Of a stretch of DNA of 64,000 nucleotides, positions 9,849 to 20,280 are shown in pieces. Source of the DNA: Strigamia acuminata (taxonomy: Eukaryota; Arthropoda; Chilopoda; Geophilomorpha; Linotaeniidae); NCBI GenBank assembly GCA_949358305.1, contig OX442314.1:47872581-47936580 (forward strand). Direction: 5' to 3'. A program made the translations under genes and the position numbers. Under the pieces are notes generated by a model. It was not told the DNA's origin, did no database searches, and was given only the letters and a program-made list of their open reading frames with translations. Numbering within the stretch: position 1 is the stretch's first letter; every line of letters starts with the position of its first letter.

Positions 9849-12800
9849 TCAATCACGATATCGTATTGGTATTGTGTGATTCCTTTGAGGTCTTTTTGAA
9901 TTCAAATTCGGTTTTGGCCATGCTGCCGTGGGTTTTTGCAAATCCATGTTCGGCAAGGGCAAATTCCTGTTCTTCTTTGGATTTCTCCAAGGTTTTACGG
10001 GTGTTGGCAATTTGATTGCGATATCCGTATCCACTGGTCGTACTGGTTGTGGCAAGATTGTTGCTGCTCCAGTATTTGCAGGTTGGTTCTCAGGAACTTC
10101 TTCATCATCCTTGTCTTGAATAGGCCACTGAGCTTTTTCTTCCGAAGGAATGAACCTTCTCAATTGTACAATATTGTAAGAGCCTTTAACTTGTAAAGTT
10201 ATTGGTTTAGCTAAAACATATACATTTGAATTGTAAACTTTGGTAATTACATATGGTCCTTCAAAGCGATCTTCGAGGGATGCAGCATACCGATTAGCAG
10301 CATTGGACAGGGGATGAGTTTTTAGCAGAACTAAATCTCCAACCTCGAATGTCTCGTCACTGCGGTGTCGGTCGTAATATCCTTTCTGTTTTGCTTGGGC
10401 CAGACTCTTATTTTTAAGAGCTGCAGCAATCAGAGTTTGGTGTCTAGCGACTAGCATTCTGGCAGCGTCAAAAGGTCTTTCTGGGTCGAATGGGGTGTCG
10501 TAAGACACATCTCGATTGTCCCAAAAAGGTCGTATTTCCTTGCCATACGTCAGCATTGCTGGTGTAAAACCGGTAGACACATTTGGTGCAGAGTGCAATG
10601 CAAAATTAATTTGATCAATGCATCTGTCCCAATGATCGTGCTCAAAAGTAAAAATCCTAAGCATGATCTTAATATTTCTGTTAACACGTTCAGTGAGGTT
10701 TGTCTGAGGATGATAAGGCGTCGTTTTTAGTGGAACAACCCCCGCATCATCACACAGAGTCTGATAAACGTCAGAAATGAACTGAGGGCCATTGTCGCTC
10801 AACATGAAGCGAGGGCACCCGTGATTGCTAAAGAATCGTTTCAAAATTGGTGCGATTACAACCATTTTTGAAGATCTTAGCGGTGTGGCTTCCATCCAGC
10901 CTGTGGCATAATCTACTATGACTAAAATGAATCTGTTTCTATTTGATGTTCTAGGAAGTGGACCTATTAAATCAATTCCTATCTTTTCAAACCGACCAAT
11001 CTTTGGGGAAGTTGGGATCATTAGTCCTTTTGGCTTTCTTTGGATTGGTTTACAACGCTGGCAGCGGTCGCAGCTAGCTACGTGATGTTTTACATCTTTT
11101 TGCATACCAGGCCAAAAATAAACTCTCTTCAATCGTTCTAAAGTCACCTCAATTCCTCCATGTCCAGCCATTGGATGATCATGAATTAGTTGAAGTGCTG
11201 TCAATTGCAGGGATGGTGGGATAAAGATTTTAAATCCAGTCCCCAAATCTTCTTCTTCTACAAAGAAATCAGTTTTAAAAGGTGCATAAATAATAAGCAT
11301 TCCTTTTCTCGTGAGTGTGCAGTCGTACTGTTTGTCCTCCAAGAACTTAGGGAGTTCTGGACGAGGTTGGTCATCACCCAATTCTAACCATTCGATTAAT
11401 TTGGAAAGATGTTTGTCAGCACGTTGCTGTGAAATAATGTTTTCAAAACTCATAGAGTCGTCAATTTCATTGGAGAGATAAGCCAGAGCAACAGGCTCCA
11501 TAACCTCTTCTAATGTCGCTTTGCCTTCCAATGGATTGCCGTTATCAAGGGAGACTCTAGACAGGGCATCTGCGACTTGATTGTCGGTGCCTTTTCTGTA
11601 CTTGATGGTGAAATTTTCGTTTTGCAATTTCATTGCCCACCTAGCCAGTCTGCCGGCTGGATTTTCCATCGTCATGAGAAATCTCAAAGCATGATGGTCT
11701 GTCTCAACCTGGAATTCAGAATATTCAATGTATGGTTTGAACTTATCAACAGCCCAAACCACAGCTAAACATTCCAAATCAGTGGTGCTGTAGTTGTTTT
11801 CAGCACCTTGCAGAGTTCTGCTGGCATAAGCCACTGGTCTTAAAGCACCATGGTCATCAAGTTGCATCAGGACAGCTCCGAGCCCGCCGCCACTTGCATC
11901 CGTGTGGATGGTAAAGTTACGTGCAAAATCAGGCAGAGGCAGCATAATTCCTACAGCAAGTTGATTCTTCAAATACTCGAACGCAGTATTGCATTCTTCG
12001 GACCACTGCCATTTGACGTCCTTTTTTAAGAGGGCAAAAAATGGTTTTTGAGTGATACTCAGTTTTGGAATCAAAGCGGCATAGAAACCCACCATTCCAA
12101 TAAAGCGTTGTAGTTGCTTTACACTGGAAGGAGTCGGATAATCTATGATAGCTTCCACTTTGTCATTGTTTGGGCTATAATTCCCATTTGACATTGTGAA
12201 TCCAAGAAAATTCAATTCCTCTGGGCAGAGAAATGACTTTGATGGACTAGCTGTTAGCTTGTTTGCATCTAATTTTGACAAAATGTCATCAAGATGTTGA
12301 AGATGTTCTTCAAATGAGTCGCTGAAAATGATGATATCATCAAGATATGCGAGAGCCCACTTGTGTTGAGCTTTTCCAAGCACTTGGTCCATCATTCTTT
12401 GGAACGCACTGGGTGCATTGCACAGACCGAAAGGCATACGGGTGAACTGGTACGTCCCATCAGAAGTGGAGAAAGCAGTCTTCCTTTTATCACTTGGCTT
12501 CAACTTTATTTGGTAATAACCTTTAGTCAAATCCAAAGTAGAAAAGAACTTTTTTCCACCTAAACAGGCCAAAATCATGGAAATTGAGGGCATCTGGTAG
12601 ACGTCCTTAATTGTGATTTTATTCAGCCAACGAAAATCAATACAAAGGCGGTAACCGCCATCTTTTTTAGCCACAATAACTGGAGGGTTCTTGTAACTTC
12701 CTTCGCAAGGTTCAGCCCAACCATCTCTAAGCAATTCGGCAACCAATTCCCGATAAATCTCAGCTTTTTTGGGATTCATTGGTCTATCTTTGCATTTAAA

Positions 12801-13637
12801 TGGAGGTGCATCTCCAGTTGGAATTGGATGTTCCAACGTGGGGTGGCAACCAGCTTTGTCACTAAACACATGTCTGTGTTTATTCACAAGTTGTGAGATT
12901 TGAAATCTCTGTTTTGCTGACAAAGTGCTTCGAGCTAAAAGTCTCTCACTTAATTCGGCTGAGGAGACAGAGGGATTTTTTGATTCTGTAACCAATGCAT
13001 CCCATTTATCCATTATTGCATTTCCCATTTCTTCCGGCGATGGTGGGTCGTCGAAAGGAAACGTTTCATGCGGGAAATCAAGGTGGAAATATTCCCTCTG
13101 TGTTAGATTGATAACAATCCTATTTTCCATTATCCAAGAGCAGCCTAACAGGATGAATTCTGAAGCTGATGGAAGAACAGTAAATGTTACAGGGAGTTCG
13201 CCACCTTGCCACTTAAGTGGCATTGTGATGGTCCCAATTGGACGTGTAGGTCTGTCCCCAGTGTATACAACTCTGTTTGTTAAAAATGGAGTCATAAAAC
13301 GTAGAAGATCTAGCTTTTTAAGCATACCACCACTGATGTATCTATGGGTTGCCCCAGTGTCCATCAGAGCAGTGACCTTTAGTCCATTCAATGTTGCTTT
13401 GATGTAAGGTAGTGGAGTAATACTCCTTCCAGATTTCAGTGCAACGTTTACGTGATCAATTTCCGGTTTCGTAGAGAAAACAATACGCGGGTCTGGCTCT
13501 TTGGGTGATGAAACATCAAATAAAGAGTCTTCCATATCTTCTATTGTTGGAACCAAAATAATGGTAAGAGCGCAGTCGTCAGTTACTCGGTTGTCTCTGG
13601 CGACTGCTCCTCCTCGTTTCCCGTCATTGGTGGCCAA
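9849..13637 (-). CDS. pol: Pol polyprotein of element 1 (PR-RT-RH-IN)
   Basis: Ty3/gypsy Pol, which makes cDNA and integrates it. Residues below count from 13637. The aspartic protease has DTG at 93-95. In reverse transcriptase, STLDL holds the first catalytic Asp (about 369) and YLDD is at 431-434. RNase H starts at HTDAS (about 578). The integrase zinc finger is H821, H825, C856, C859 and its catalytic triad is D889, D948, E983, followed by a GPY-like stretch (RFEGPYVITKV). No ATG opens this frame; it overlaps the gag end by 55 nt in the -1 frame and is entered through the slippery site at 13616-13622, so the first codons before that site are not used. The frame is fully open. Confidence 0.95.
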   Translation of the reverse strand: MATNDGKRGGAVARDNRVTDDCALTIILVPTIEDMEDSLFDVSSPKEPDPRIVFSTKPEIDHVNVALKSGRSITPLPYIKATLNGLKVTALMDTGATHRYISGGMLKKLDLLRFMTPFLTNRVVYTGDRPTRPIGTITMPLKWQGGELPVTFTVLPSASEFILLGCSWIMENRIVINLTQREYFHLDFPHETFPFDDPPSPEEMGNAIMDKWDALVTESKNPSVSSAELSERLLARSTLSAKQRFQISQLVNKHRHVFSDKAGCHPTLEHPIPTGDAPPFKCKDRPMNPKKAEIYRELVAELLRDGWAEPCEGSYKNPPVIVAKKDGGYRLCIDFRWLNKITIKDVYQMPSISMILACLGGKKFFSTLDLTKGYYQIKLKPSDKRKTAFSTSDGTYQFTRMPFGLCNAPSAFQRMMDQVLGKAQHKWALAYLDDIIIFSDSFEEHLQHLDDILSKLDANKLTASPSKSFLCPEELNFLGFTMSNGNYSPNNDKVEAIIDYPTPSSVKQLQRFIGMVGFYAALIPKLSITQKPFFALLKKDVKWQWSEECNTAFEYLKNQLAVGIMLPLPDFARNFTIHTDASGGGLGAVLMQLDDHGALRPVAYASRTLQGAENNYSTTDLECLAVVWAVDKFKPYIEYSEFQVETDHHALRFLMTMENPAGRLARWAMKLQNENFTIKYRKGTDNQVADALSRVSLDNGNPLEGKATLEEVMEPVALAYLSNEIDDSMSFENIISQQRADKHLSKLIEWLELGDDQPRPELPKFLEDKQYDCTLTRKGMLIIYAPFKTDFFVEEEDLGTGFKIFIPPSLQLTALQLIHDHPMAGHGGIEVTLERLKRVYFWPGMQKDVKHHVASCDRCQRCKPIQRKPKGLMIPTSPKIGRFEKIGIDLIGPLPRTSNRNRFILVIVDYATGWMEATPLRSSKMVVIAPILKRFFSNHGCPRFMLSDNGPQFISDVYQTLCDDAGVVPLKTTPYHPQTNLTERVNRNIKIMLRIFTFEHDHWDRCIDQINFALHSAPNVSTGFTPAMLTYGKEIRPFWDNRDVSYDTPFDPERPFDAARMLVARHQTLIAAALKNKSLAQAKQKGYYDRHRSDETFEVGDLVLLKTHPLSNAANRYAASLEDRFEGPYVITKVYNSNVYVLAKPITLQVKGSYNIVQLRRFIPSEEKAQWPIQDKDDEEVPENQPANTGAATILPQPVRPVDTDIAIKLPTPVKPWRNPKKNRNLPLPNMDLQKPTAAWPKPNLNSKRPQRNHTIPIRYRD
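13572..13622 (-). promoter_or_regulatory. -1 ribosomal frameshift signal (gag to pol)
   Basis: On the minus strand the heptamer G GGA AAC (plus coordinates 13616-13622) lies in the zero frame of gag, reading acG GGA AAC. After an 8-nt spacer (13608-13615) comes a perfect 7-bp stem, GCAGTCG (13601-13607) pairing with CGACTGC (13572-13578), with a 22-nt loop. Slippage by one base continues as N-R-G-G-A into Pol. Heptamer, spacer and stem all fit the canonical design. Confidence 0.88.
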
Positions 13638-15247
13638 GCGCCAAATTCACTGGCAGCTAGCATGGCCTGCATGAGGCTCTGTTGGGCGGAAGCCATGGAT
13701 TCAATCGCTGCCTTGGCTGCTTCGACTTTGTGAGGGCAATCCTTCTCAAAGTGTCCACCTCCACAGCCCCAACAACCACCATTGCGAGGTCTAGTTGCAT
13801 AATCCTTAAGTTTGTTGCTCGGGACCAGTGCTTTGTCTGTATATTCAGCACCTTTTGTTGCTGAATTTGCAGCGTTTTTTGGTGTTGGAAATAATGTCCG
13901 ATTGCTTGGATTTCTTAATCCATAAGGGACAAACTTTGTTTTTTCAACACCAGCAGCATTTGATATTGCTACCATTTGCTGAGAGTTTAAAATAAGTTTC
14001 GAGGTTTGTGCGACAGATTCTGTCTTTTGTGCCTCGATTATTGCTGCATTTGCCACAGTTTCCACGTTCAAAGTAGATGCTTCTGTGGCAATACAAGCTC
14101 TTTTCAGAGCCGCCCAGGAATTATCTGCATCTAATGCAGTTATTGCCATGGTTTTCGCGGCCGGTCGTAAGATCGACAGCACCTTTTGGAGCTGTTGACT
14201 CTCGTGAACCGGATTCATTAGCTGAGAATACAGCTTTTCTAGTCGTAATACCACCTGAGTGGCAGACTCGTGGGACAGCTGCTGCATTTTGGCAATTTCT
14301 GCCAGTAGCAACGTGTCGCTGGGTCGAAAATGAATTATGAATTCGTGTTCGAAGCTTTCCCAGTCAGTTTTCTCATGAGACGAGAACCATGTGGCTGCGT
14401 CGCCTCTGAAAAACTTGAACAAGTGTTCGGCTAGTACCTGGTTGATATATGGTTCTGCAAATCTTAGAGACCGTTTTAAATCAATCATGAAAGCCTTCGA
14501 TTTTGTTTTGTCGCCGGAAAAGGCTTCTAATCCAATCGACTTCACCCTCTTACTCAACTCTACCTCGTCCATAGGTCTAGACGGAGGCATGGGTTGGTCA
14601 GTCTTGCGGGTGTATTTGTCACCCCATGCTAAAAGTAACGGATTACCCGTTGTAAGCAATGGTGTAGTACCGCTGACAGTCGTCGAATTTATAGCAGAAT
14701 TTGCTGTGGTGACAACCGCCGGTGGATTTGGTAGCAAAGCTCGGGCCGCCGCGTTTGCTTGGCCCGCAGCTACTACTCCGTCCACAACAGCTTTTTGTTG
14801 AGCTAATAGGTTCATTAAACTGTTGTTGGTTAATTTAACCGAATCCATTTCCCGTAATGAATTCTTTGCGCGAAAGAGTTGATCATTGATTTCCTCAATC
14901 TTTGTTTGCGCTGTGTTTAATTCTGCACGAGTTCTATCTAATTGTTGCATTGCAACATCAGCTTTATCTTGCGTTTCTACAATATGGTTGGCTACATCTA
15001 AAAGAGTAGTTTCCCAAACCGCATAAGACGTCATTTCTTCAACTTTCAAATCAAAAATGTGGCACGTAGTTTCAAGCATGGCCTGATCTAACGTCTTTTG
15101 TTTGTTGTGAGACATGTTGATTGTTTCGTCGTCTGAAGAATCGAGAGGCGAATTGTCTGAATTTGCCGTGTTTGCTTCGGTTGCTTGTGTGGAAAGACTA
15201 CTTGCTGGTGAATTCCACGTGGTCTTACCTGTCCTTGTGTATGGCAT
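13583..15247 (-). CDS. gag: Gag of element 1
   Basis: Structural protein that packages the element RNA. The frame is open from 15394, but the first good start is the ATG at 15247 (MPYTRTGKTTW), giving about 554 aa. The N-terminal half is a Gln/Lys/Ala-rich probable coiled coil. The capsid-like retrotransposon-gag region has GLEAFSGD...ATWFSSHE...FEHEFIIHFRP. Near the C-terminus there is one zinc knuckle, CWGCGGGHFEKDC, spaced CX2CX3HX4C, so one residue short of the usual CCHC spacing. It ends TGNEEEQSPETTE just past the frameshift heptamer. Confidence 0.9.
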   Translation of the reverse strand: MPYTRTGKTTWNSPASSLSTQATEANTANSDNSPLDSSDDETINMSHNKQKTLDQAMLETTCHIFDLKVEEMTSYAVWETTLLDVANHIVETQDKADVAMQQLDRTRAELNTAQTKIEEINDQLFRAKNSLREMDSVKLTNNSLMNLLAQQKAVVDGVVAAGQANAAARALLPNPPAVVTTANSAINSTTVSGTTPLLTTGNPLLLAWGDKYTRKTDQPMPPSRPMDEVELSKRVKSIGLEAFSGDKTKSKAFMIDLKRSLRFAEPYINQVLAEHLFKFFRGDAATWFSSHEKTDWESFEHEFIIHFRPSDTLLLAEIAKMQQLSHESATQVVLRLEKLYSQLMNPVHESQQLQKVLSILRPAAKTMAITALDADNSWAALKRACIATEASTLNVETVANAAIIEAQKTESVAQTSKLILNSQQMVAISNAAGVEKTKFVPYGLRNPSNRTLFPTPKNAANSATKGAEYTDKALVPSNKLKDYATRPRNGGCWGCGGGHFEKDCPHKVEAAKAAIESMASAQQSLMQAMLAASEFGAWPPMTGNEEEQSPETTE

Positions 15248-17541
15248 TGACTGAATGTGCCCAAGAGCAGGACCGCAGCAAACAAAATGGATGAGAGAGA
15301 TTAACTCAAACCCAATAAGAGAGCAGTAGTTCGGGCTAAAGTAGCCATTCTGGAGAGAGGGATTAGTGATGTCACTCCCCCCCCTTGTCTCCAATTGGTA
15401 GAAAATCGAAATTTATTCACAGAATTAATTTCCCAGAATTCCCAACAGTTTTGAGAATATCTCAATTCCGGTTTTACTCGAAAATTCTGTAATCTCCACA
15501 TGTTTTTCTATTGTTTTCGGGCCGCCATCTTGGAATTTTATGAAGAAAATAAAGATTTTGACCAATAAATATCTAAATTTCCACATTTCTGCAGAAAAAA
15601 CAACATTTCGAAAAGCAATAGTGACCTTTGTTTGGAACTAGAAGTTCTGAACCAGATCAAAATGGTCTGATTCCATGAAAACATGACTTTTGTGCCAATA
15701 AAAGCACGAAATCGTGTCCATAGAACTTCGAATCTTTTCAAACAGAGTTCTTTATCGTCGCGAGCAACAATAAAAGTTAACCGCACAAGTGCGTAGTCAA
15801 AAATTGATTCTTGTCGCACAGCAACGGTAATCAAAGGAAGAAGGATAAGAAAATAGAAAAAAAAAAGGAATAAATAAAATACTGGGTGGTTTTTTATATA
15901 AGAAAAAATACACTCAAAAAATTACCATTTCTTTAGCAGAAGTTGCAGATGTGCACGGGGATGTTGTTAATCTCTCCTTCTGCCCCAAGAGATCAGCGCA
16001 ACTGCGCCCGCTCGTACCTTTTACGGAAACCTTCACCTCAGTTTGCACGAGGCTGCCTTCTCGACAGAAACGTGCCCACACTGGGATATCTGCACATCCC
16101 AATGAAGTGGTTGTTTTTGTGGAACAATTAGATGCACTTAAAAAGTGAGGAAGGCAATGCACCTCCTGTTCCTAGTTGCTATTGGGTCCCACCCTTCAGC
16201 TGCCATCTCGAAGCCATATCACCCTCCATTTGGTGCTGTATACCGCCCGGTCATGCGGATTACATGTATCATACCGTCAGGAAAACCTAATAATCCTAAA
16301 GTGACCATGCATCCTACTGTCAGGTGTGGTGTCCCAAAGAACCATGAAAATCATAGATAGGGAAGTAAAAAATTGAAGAGAAAGAGAAAAAACAGAAAGA
16401 TGTTTTAAATAATAAACTCCCAAGAGTGTCAAGATTGCCTAAAACTGTGGTTCAAGCACAGTCCTCGCACAAACTGAAACAACTCCTGGAAATCAAAAAG
16501 GTGAATATAATTCAGGAAAATAAAGTTACAGGCTGGATTCCCAGTCTTTTTTCAAAGCTGGTAGCCACCTGAACGCACAGATATCGTTCCTACGCCCTAA
16601 CGAACTCTCTGCACCATTTGAGCACTTCACCATCGGTATCCCCGTACCTCCGGCAGCTCGCCCCGCTATCCGGGTCCCAATCTCCACAGTTCTTGGGTTG
16701 TATATATCAACTTGCAACTGCTTCTGACCAGTACACGGGACAGGGTAGGATAATGATCCATGTGAACCTGGTATCGAGCACCTCGAGCAGCCACGGACGA
16801 TTCATAGCTGATAAATCGCCACAGCAACTTTTCTGCCAGTTATCCTAATGCTTGCTAGCACCTCGCTGCTATTAAGATCAAATTTTTAATAAACCCCATT
16901 CATTGCAAGTGAATGTTTCCATAGGCCAACTTCCCTGTAATAGCAACCTGGTTTGACGCCGACTAAAAGTCCGTACAAAAAAATTGGTGTCACCCAAAGC
17001 TCAGTTCACATCGACTCCTCGCCCGGCCCATAATGGAACTGGGTATTGCAGCGTGGTAATTGGATTATGCCAGTCTTTCCCCCGTGGGATTTTGGTTTGC
17101 TGGTGGCCGCCAGCGCGCCTCCTCCTCGAATCGGGTTCAAACCGCTGCAGACTGTTCCACTATTTTACTTGGGCTACGCACCAAGAAATAGAAAATAATA
17201 AGAAGATTTGGAATTTTATTCCTCTCCCAACCACTCAGTTTTTTAGGCTGAGCTAGAAAAGAATAGAAGACCGTTGGACAGTGTGGCCAATGTAAGTCCC
17301 TGCTTGCCATTACCCAGGCAAGCTGGACATGCACAGCCACAAATTTTGTCAAGTTAGGGTCCAAAATCAGCGATTTGCGGCCGTTTTCGCCTGCTGATTC
17401 CCTATCACAACCATGTTCAAGAAATTTCCCCCTCTGTTGAAAAGAAAAGCTCTTTTTCTAAACAATACTGTGTATAACACAATCAGTGAATAGAAAAAAA
17501 ATTTCGCGAGAGAGTTCAACAATCCTGGACGGGCCCACAAT
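15248..17541 (-). other. Long leader and primer-binding site of element 1
   Basis: About 2.3 kb between gag and the 5' LTR, with only short frames. Next to the LTR, after a 4-nt spacer (17538-17541), the minus strand reads TGGGCCCGTCCAGGATTGTT and continues to 17514. That is complementary to a tRNA 3' end: CCA, a discriminator C, seven acceptor bases, then a T-arm. The tRNA species was not settled. The leader contains several short frames that could act as upstream ORFs; none is recognisable. Confidence 0.6.
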
Positions 17542-18164
17542 TGTGAGTGTTTGGACGGACGCCACGTGGTCGGGGGAGAGCCACGGGACGCTGGACACAA
17601 CACACACGATAAAATACACTTCCGAAATACACAAGAGACACAAGTTTAGTTTAAGGTAAGCTTTATTATGTCTAGGGGTATGATGTGGTGTCTCTACAGT
17701 GCATTTCCCAATGCGATGGCTGAGAAACAGCCATCCCTAACAAGACCGCGTGGCACGGCGGCCATTGGCCGAATGACACGCGTGGTCTGAATACTGTTCG
17801 GCCGCGTCGTCGCTACGTTCACGGAGAACGTAGGACAGGCGCGGGGAACACGGACTATCAAGTCCCGGCGGGCGACAGAGTCGCCACGCCAATCGGATTC
17901 GTCATGATTGCCAGTGTGGAAGAGCGATCGTAGAAGCGACCGTTCGCCACGCTGGTTGCAAGAGAACTCTCTGGGCCTTCTGCCGGGCCGACCACTTCCG
18001 GAAGGGCACTTCCGGTTCCCAATTGGCGGAGCCAACGACCATCAGCTCCACCTGGCGCGGGGGACCGCGTCAGGTGCGCGCGAGAAACACACGAGGTGCG
18101 CGAGAGCCGTGGAAGCGCCGTGTGTTGCAGGTAAGTGAACGGACTGATCGGGCAGCCGGTCACA
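17542..18164 (-). repeat. 5' LTR of element 1
   Basis: 623 bp, TG...CA ends, no visible difference from the copy at 7339-7961. The flanking ACAT at 18165-18168 is the second copy of the target duplication. Confidence 0.95.
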
Positions 18165-18534
18165 ACATTCATATTGATTCATGCTGAATCATGAACAATG
18201 GACAATGGATATGACTAAGGAACGAAAGCGGTCAGATGACAAAGTGACAAAAAACGGCTACTGTTAAGTATAGTTGTATGCTGAAGTTTGTGAGAGCAGG
18301 ATCAGGCATCAGGGTGCTGAGCCCTAGGCCTAAGTGTTTTTGTGTTAGTGTATTGTGTCAAAGATGTTATGAAATGGAAATCATCCAGAAGCATTCCAAG
18401 CATTCCAAGGAAACTTTAAAAAAAAAACCTCCTCTTTTGATGAATCCTTAAATTAGGACAGATTAAATTTAGGTATCTATGTAAATCAGATGACCAAACA
18501 ATTATTTGCTCATTTTATTTTTTTGGGTTAATCA

Positions 18535-18816
18535 GGTTCCGAGGTGATAGATGAACTGGTAGTTGACATCCCTGTGTTACAGGTAGTCAATCTGCCACCA
18601 AGAGCAACACCATCACCTTCAACAAATGAAAAGCAACCAAGGCAACAATTTTCTGAATCGTTGTTGGAAAGTTCCAAAAAGAATTCAGGGCTGCACGATA
18701 CTATTTTAAGTCTTAATGCAGCAAGGCAGGCTGAGCGAGAGTTGGAAAATAATGCTAAAATGAGTGTAGAACTACTCGTACAAAAACTTGATTTTGAAAA
18801 GGAGAAGTTCAAGTAG
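18535..18816 (+). CDS. Terminal exon of an unrecognised protein with a coiled-coil tail
   Basis: An open block directly after a good acceptor (ttttgggttaatcag) that ends in a stop. It encodes a Pro/Ser/Gln-rich linker followed by a charged helix (AARQAERELENN...LDFEKEKFK), the layout of the C-terminus of Myb/SANT- or MADF-type adaptor proteins. The DNA-binding part is not in the window: element 1 sits immediately upstream and may have split the gene. Family assignment is a guess. Confidence 0.35.
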   Translation, partial: GSEVIDELVVDIPVLQVVNLPPRATPSPSTNEKQPRQQFSESLLESSKKNSGLHDTILSLNAARQAERELENNAKMSVELLVQKLDFEKEKFK

Positions 18817-18859
18817 AAGCAAGATAAGTGGGAAAAAGAATGAGAGCATGGAACAAAAA

Positions 18860-19360
18860 TGGCTCATCTTCCAAGTGTATGTATTGTAAGCCCACACTAC
18901 TTTTGCCCACAATACCTTTTTTCATGATTGTGACATTTACATGTCTGTCTTAATCTTCCAAGTGTATTGTAAGCCTGCACTACCTTTTTTTCATGATTGC
19001 CTGTCTTAATCTTCCAAGTGTATGTATTGTAACTAAAAGAATGCATAAAGTGACAACCCTTTTTTCCATACTGTTTATTCATTTCTATAATACTGTATAG
19101 TTAAAATGGCAACTGCTACTGTATCCCATTCATTATTTAAAAACCAATAATAGACCATTGGCAGCTCTTTATCTTGGATTGGAACTACTTCCCAACTCAT
19201 GTGCCTTGGTTTAAAGTTTAAAGTTTAAAGTTTTCACCTTTACCAACAAGAACTCACATTGGTGAGTAATCAAATTTTTTCTTCCATACTGTTTATTCAT
19301 TTCTATAATATAGTTAAAACGGCAACTGCTACTGTATCCCATTCATTATTTATAAACCGT
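18860..19360. repeat. Imperfect local duplications
   Basis: The motif cttccaagtgta(tg)tattgtaa recurs three times near 18870, 18955 and 19011. A separate segment of about 80 bp (catactgtttattcatttct ... cccattcattattta) occurs at about 19066-19145 and again at about 19284-19360, about 218 bp apart. These look like tandem duplications of decayed repeat DNA. Confidence 0.75.
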
Positions 19361-19373
19361 GTCTATATTCACA

Positions 19374-20280
19374 TTAGAATATATCATACCAATGTAAATG
19401 CTGCTCAATATGCAACTCAACGTGAGTAGCTCTGAATCCTGAAACCTTCCATTCCTTTACTAAAAGTTGGGAACAAGTTATGACACTGCTAATAAAACTA
19501 AAAAAAAAAGAAGGCTTAAACAGATTAAGATTGATGATGAATTGATCATTACCCTCCTCAAAAAAACAGACGAACCATTGAAAACAAAATTCATCGCAAA
19601 TTAATACCAACAAAATATATAATTTTGAATGGAAATCAATGGAAAACAATGATTTCACAAAGCAAAGTGATATCACCCTCCATCAAAGTAGTCCTTAACC
19701 AAGTTCAGGAAATGAACCGTGATCTTGATAATGAACAATTTACTGAGTTTCAACCCTCTACTAGTGGAGAAACATCTAAAACACGTTTTCATCAATCTGT
19801 TTCTGGTGAAGATGATTCCAGTGATGAATCTATTCAATCTTTAAAATTGTATCATAAAGGTAAAAATTTAAAACAACTTTCTATTTGTAGGCACTCGAAA
19901 AGATAACATTGATTTTTATTGTGTCAGGACAAAATTCTACATTTCTACGAGTTGCTGCAACCTAAAAGTAAGGCGCTGCTTTGTCAGAAAGTTCAAAAAA
20001 TACCTGTTGTTCATCATTGTGGCTTATGACATTGCAATTTTCCTAGAGTTTTGCACATATTTCGTAGGATCATACCACTATTTCGCCTACCTGTCTCATC
20101 TGTACATTAACCAAAGCCATTTTGCTTAAGTTTTGTACATTTTTTTGTACAATCAGACCACTATTTCGCCAGGACAAAATTCTACATTTGACTGTTTACA
20201 TGTGAAAAGTGCACAACATAATCTCCCGGTACTATCTACAATTATTTATTTCTGATAAATTTTTACCATAGTTACTACAA
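19374..20280. other. No firm gene; small duplications
   Basis: A 94-codon plus-strand frame at 19625-19906 is Ser/Asp/Glu-rich (GEDDSSDESIQS) and unrecognised. Between 19920 and 20200 the phrases 'aggacaaaattctacatttg/c' and 'ccactatttcgcc' occur twice each, suggesting a decayed MITE or tandem duplication. Confidence 0.4.

Larger units (their letters stand above)
7339..18164 (-). mobile_element. Full-length Ty3/gypsy LTR retrotransposon (element 1)
   Basis: A complete 10,826-bp element on the minus strand. LTRs at 7339-7961 and 17542-18164 are both 623 bp, begin TGTGAC and end CTCACA in element orientation, and show no difference by eye. The insertion is flanked by the 4-bp direct repeat ACAT (7335-7338 and 18165-18168), as expected for a Ty3/gypsy integrase. 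Order in element sense: 5' LTR, PBS, long leader, gag, -1 frameshift, pol (protease, RT, RNase H, integrase), a third ORF, polypurine tract, 3' LTR. All large frames are open, so this copy looks young and may be competent. Confidence 0.95.
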
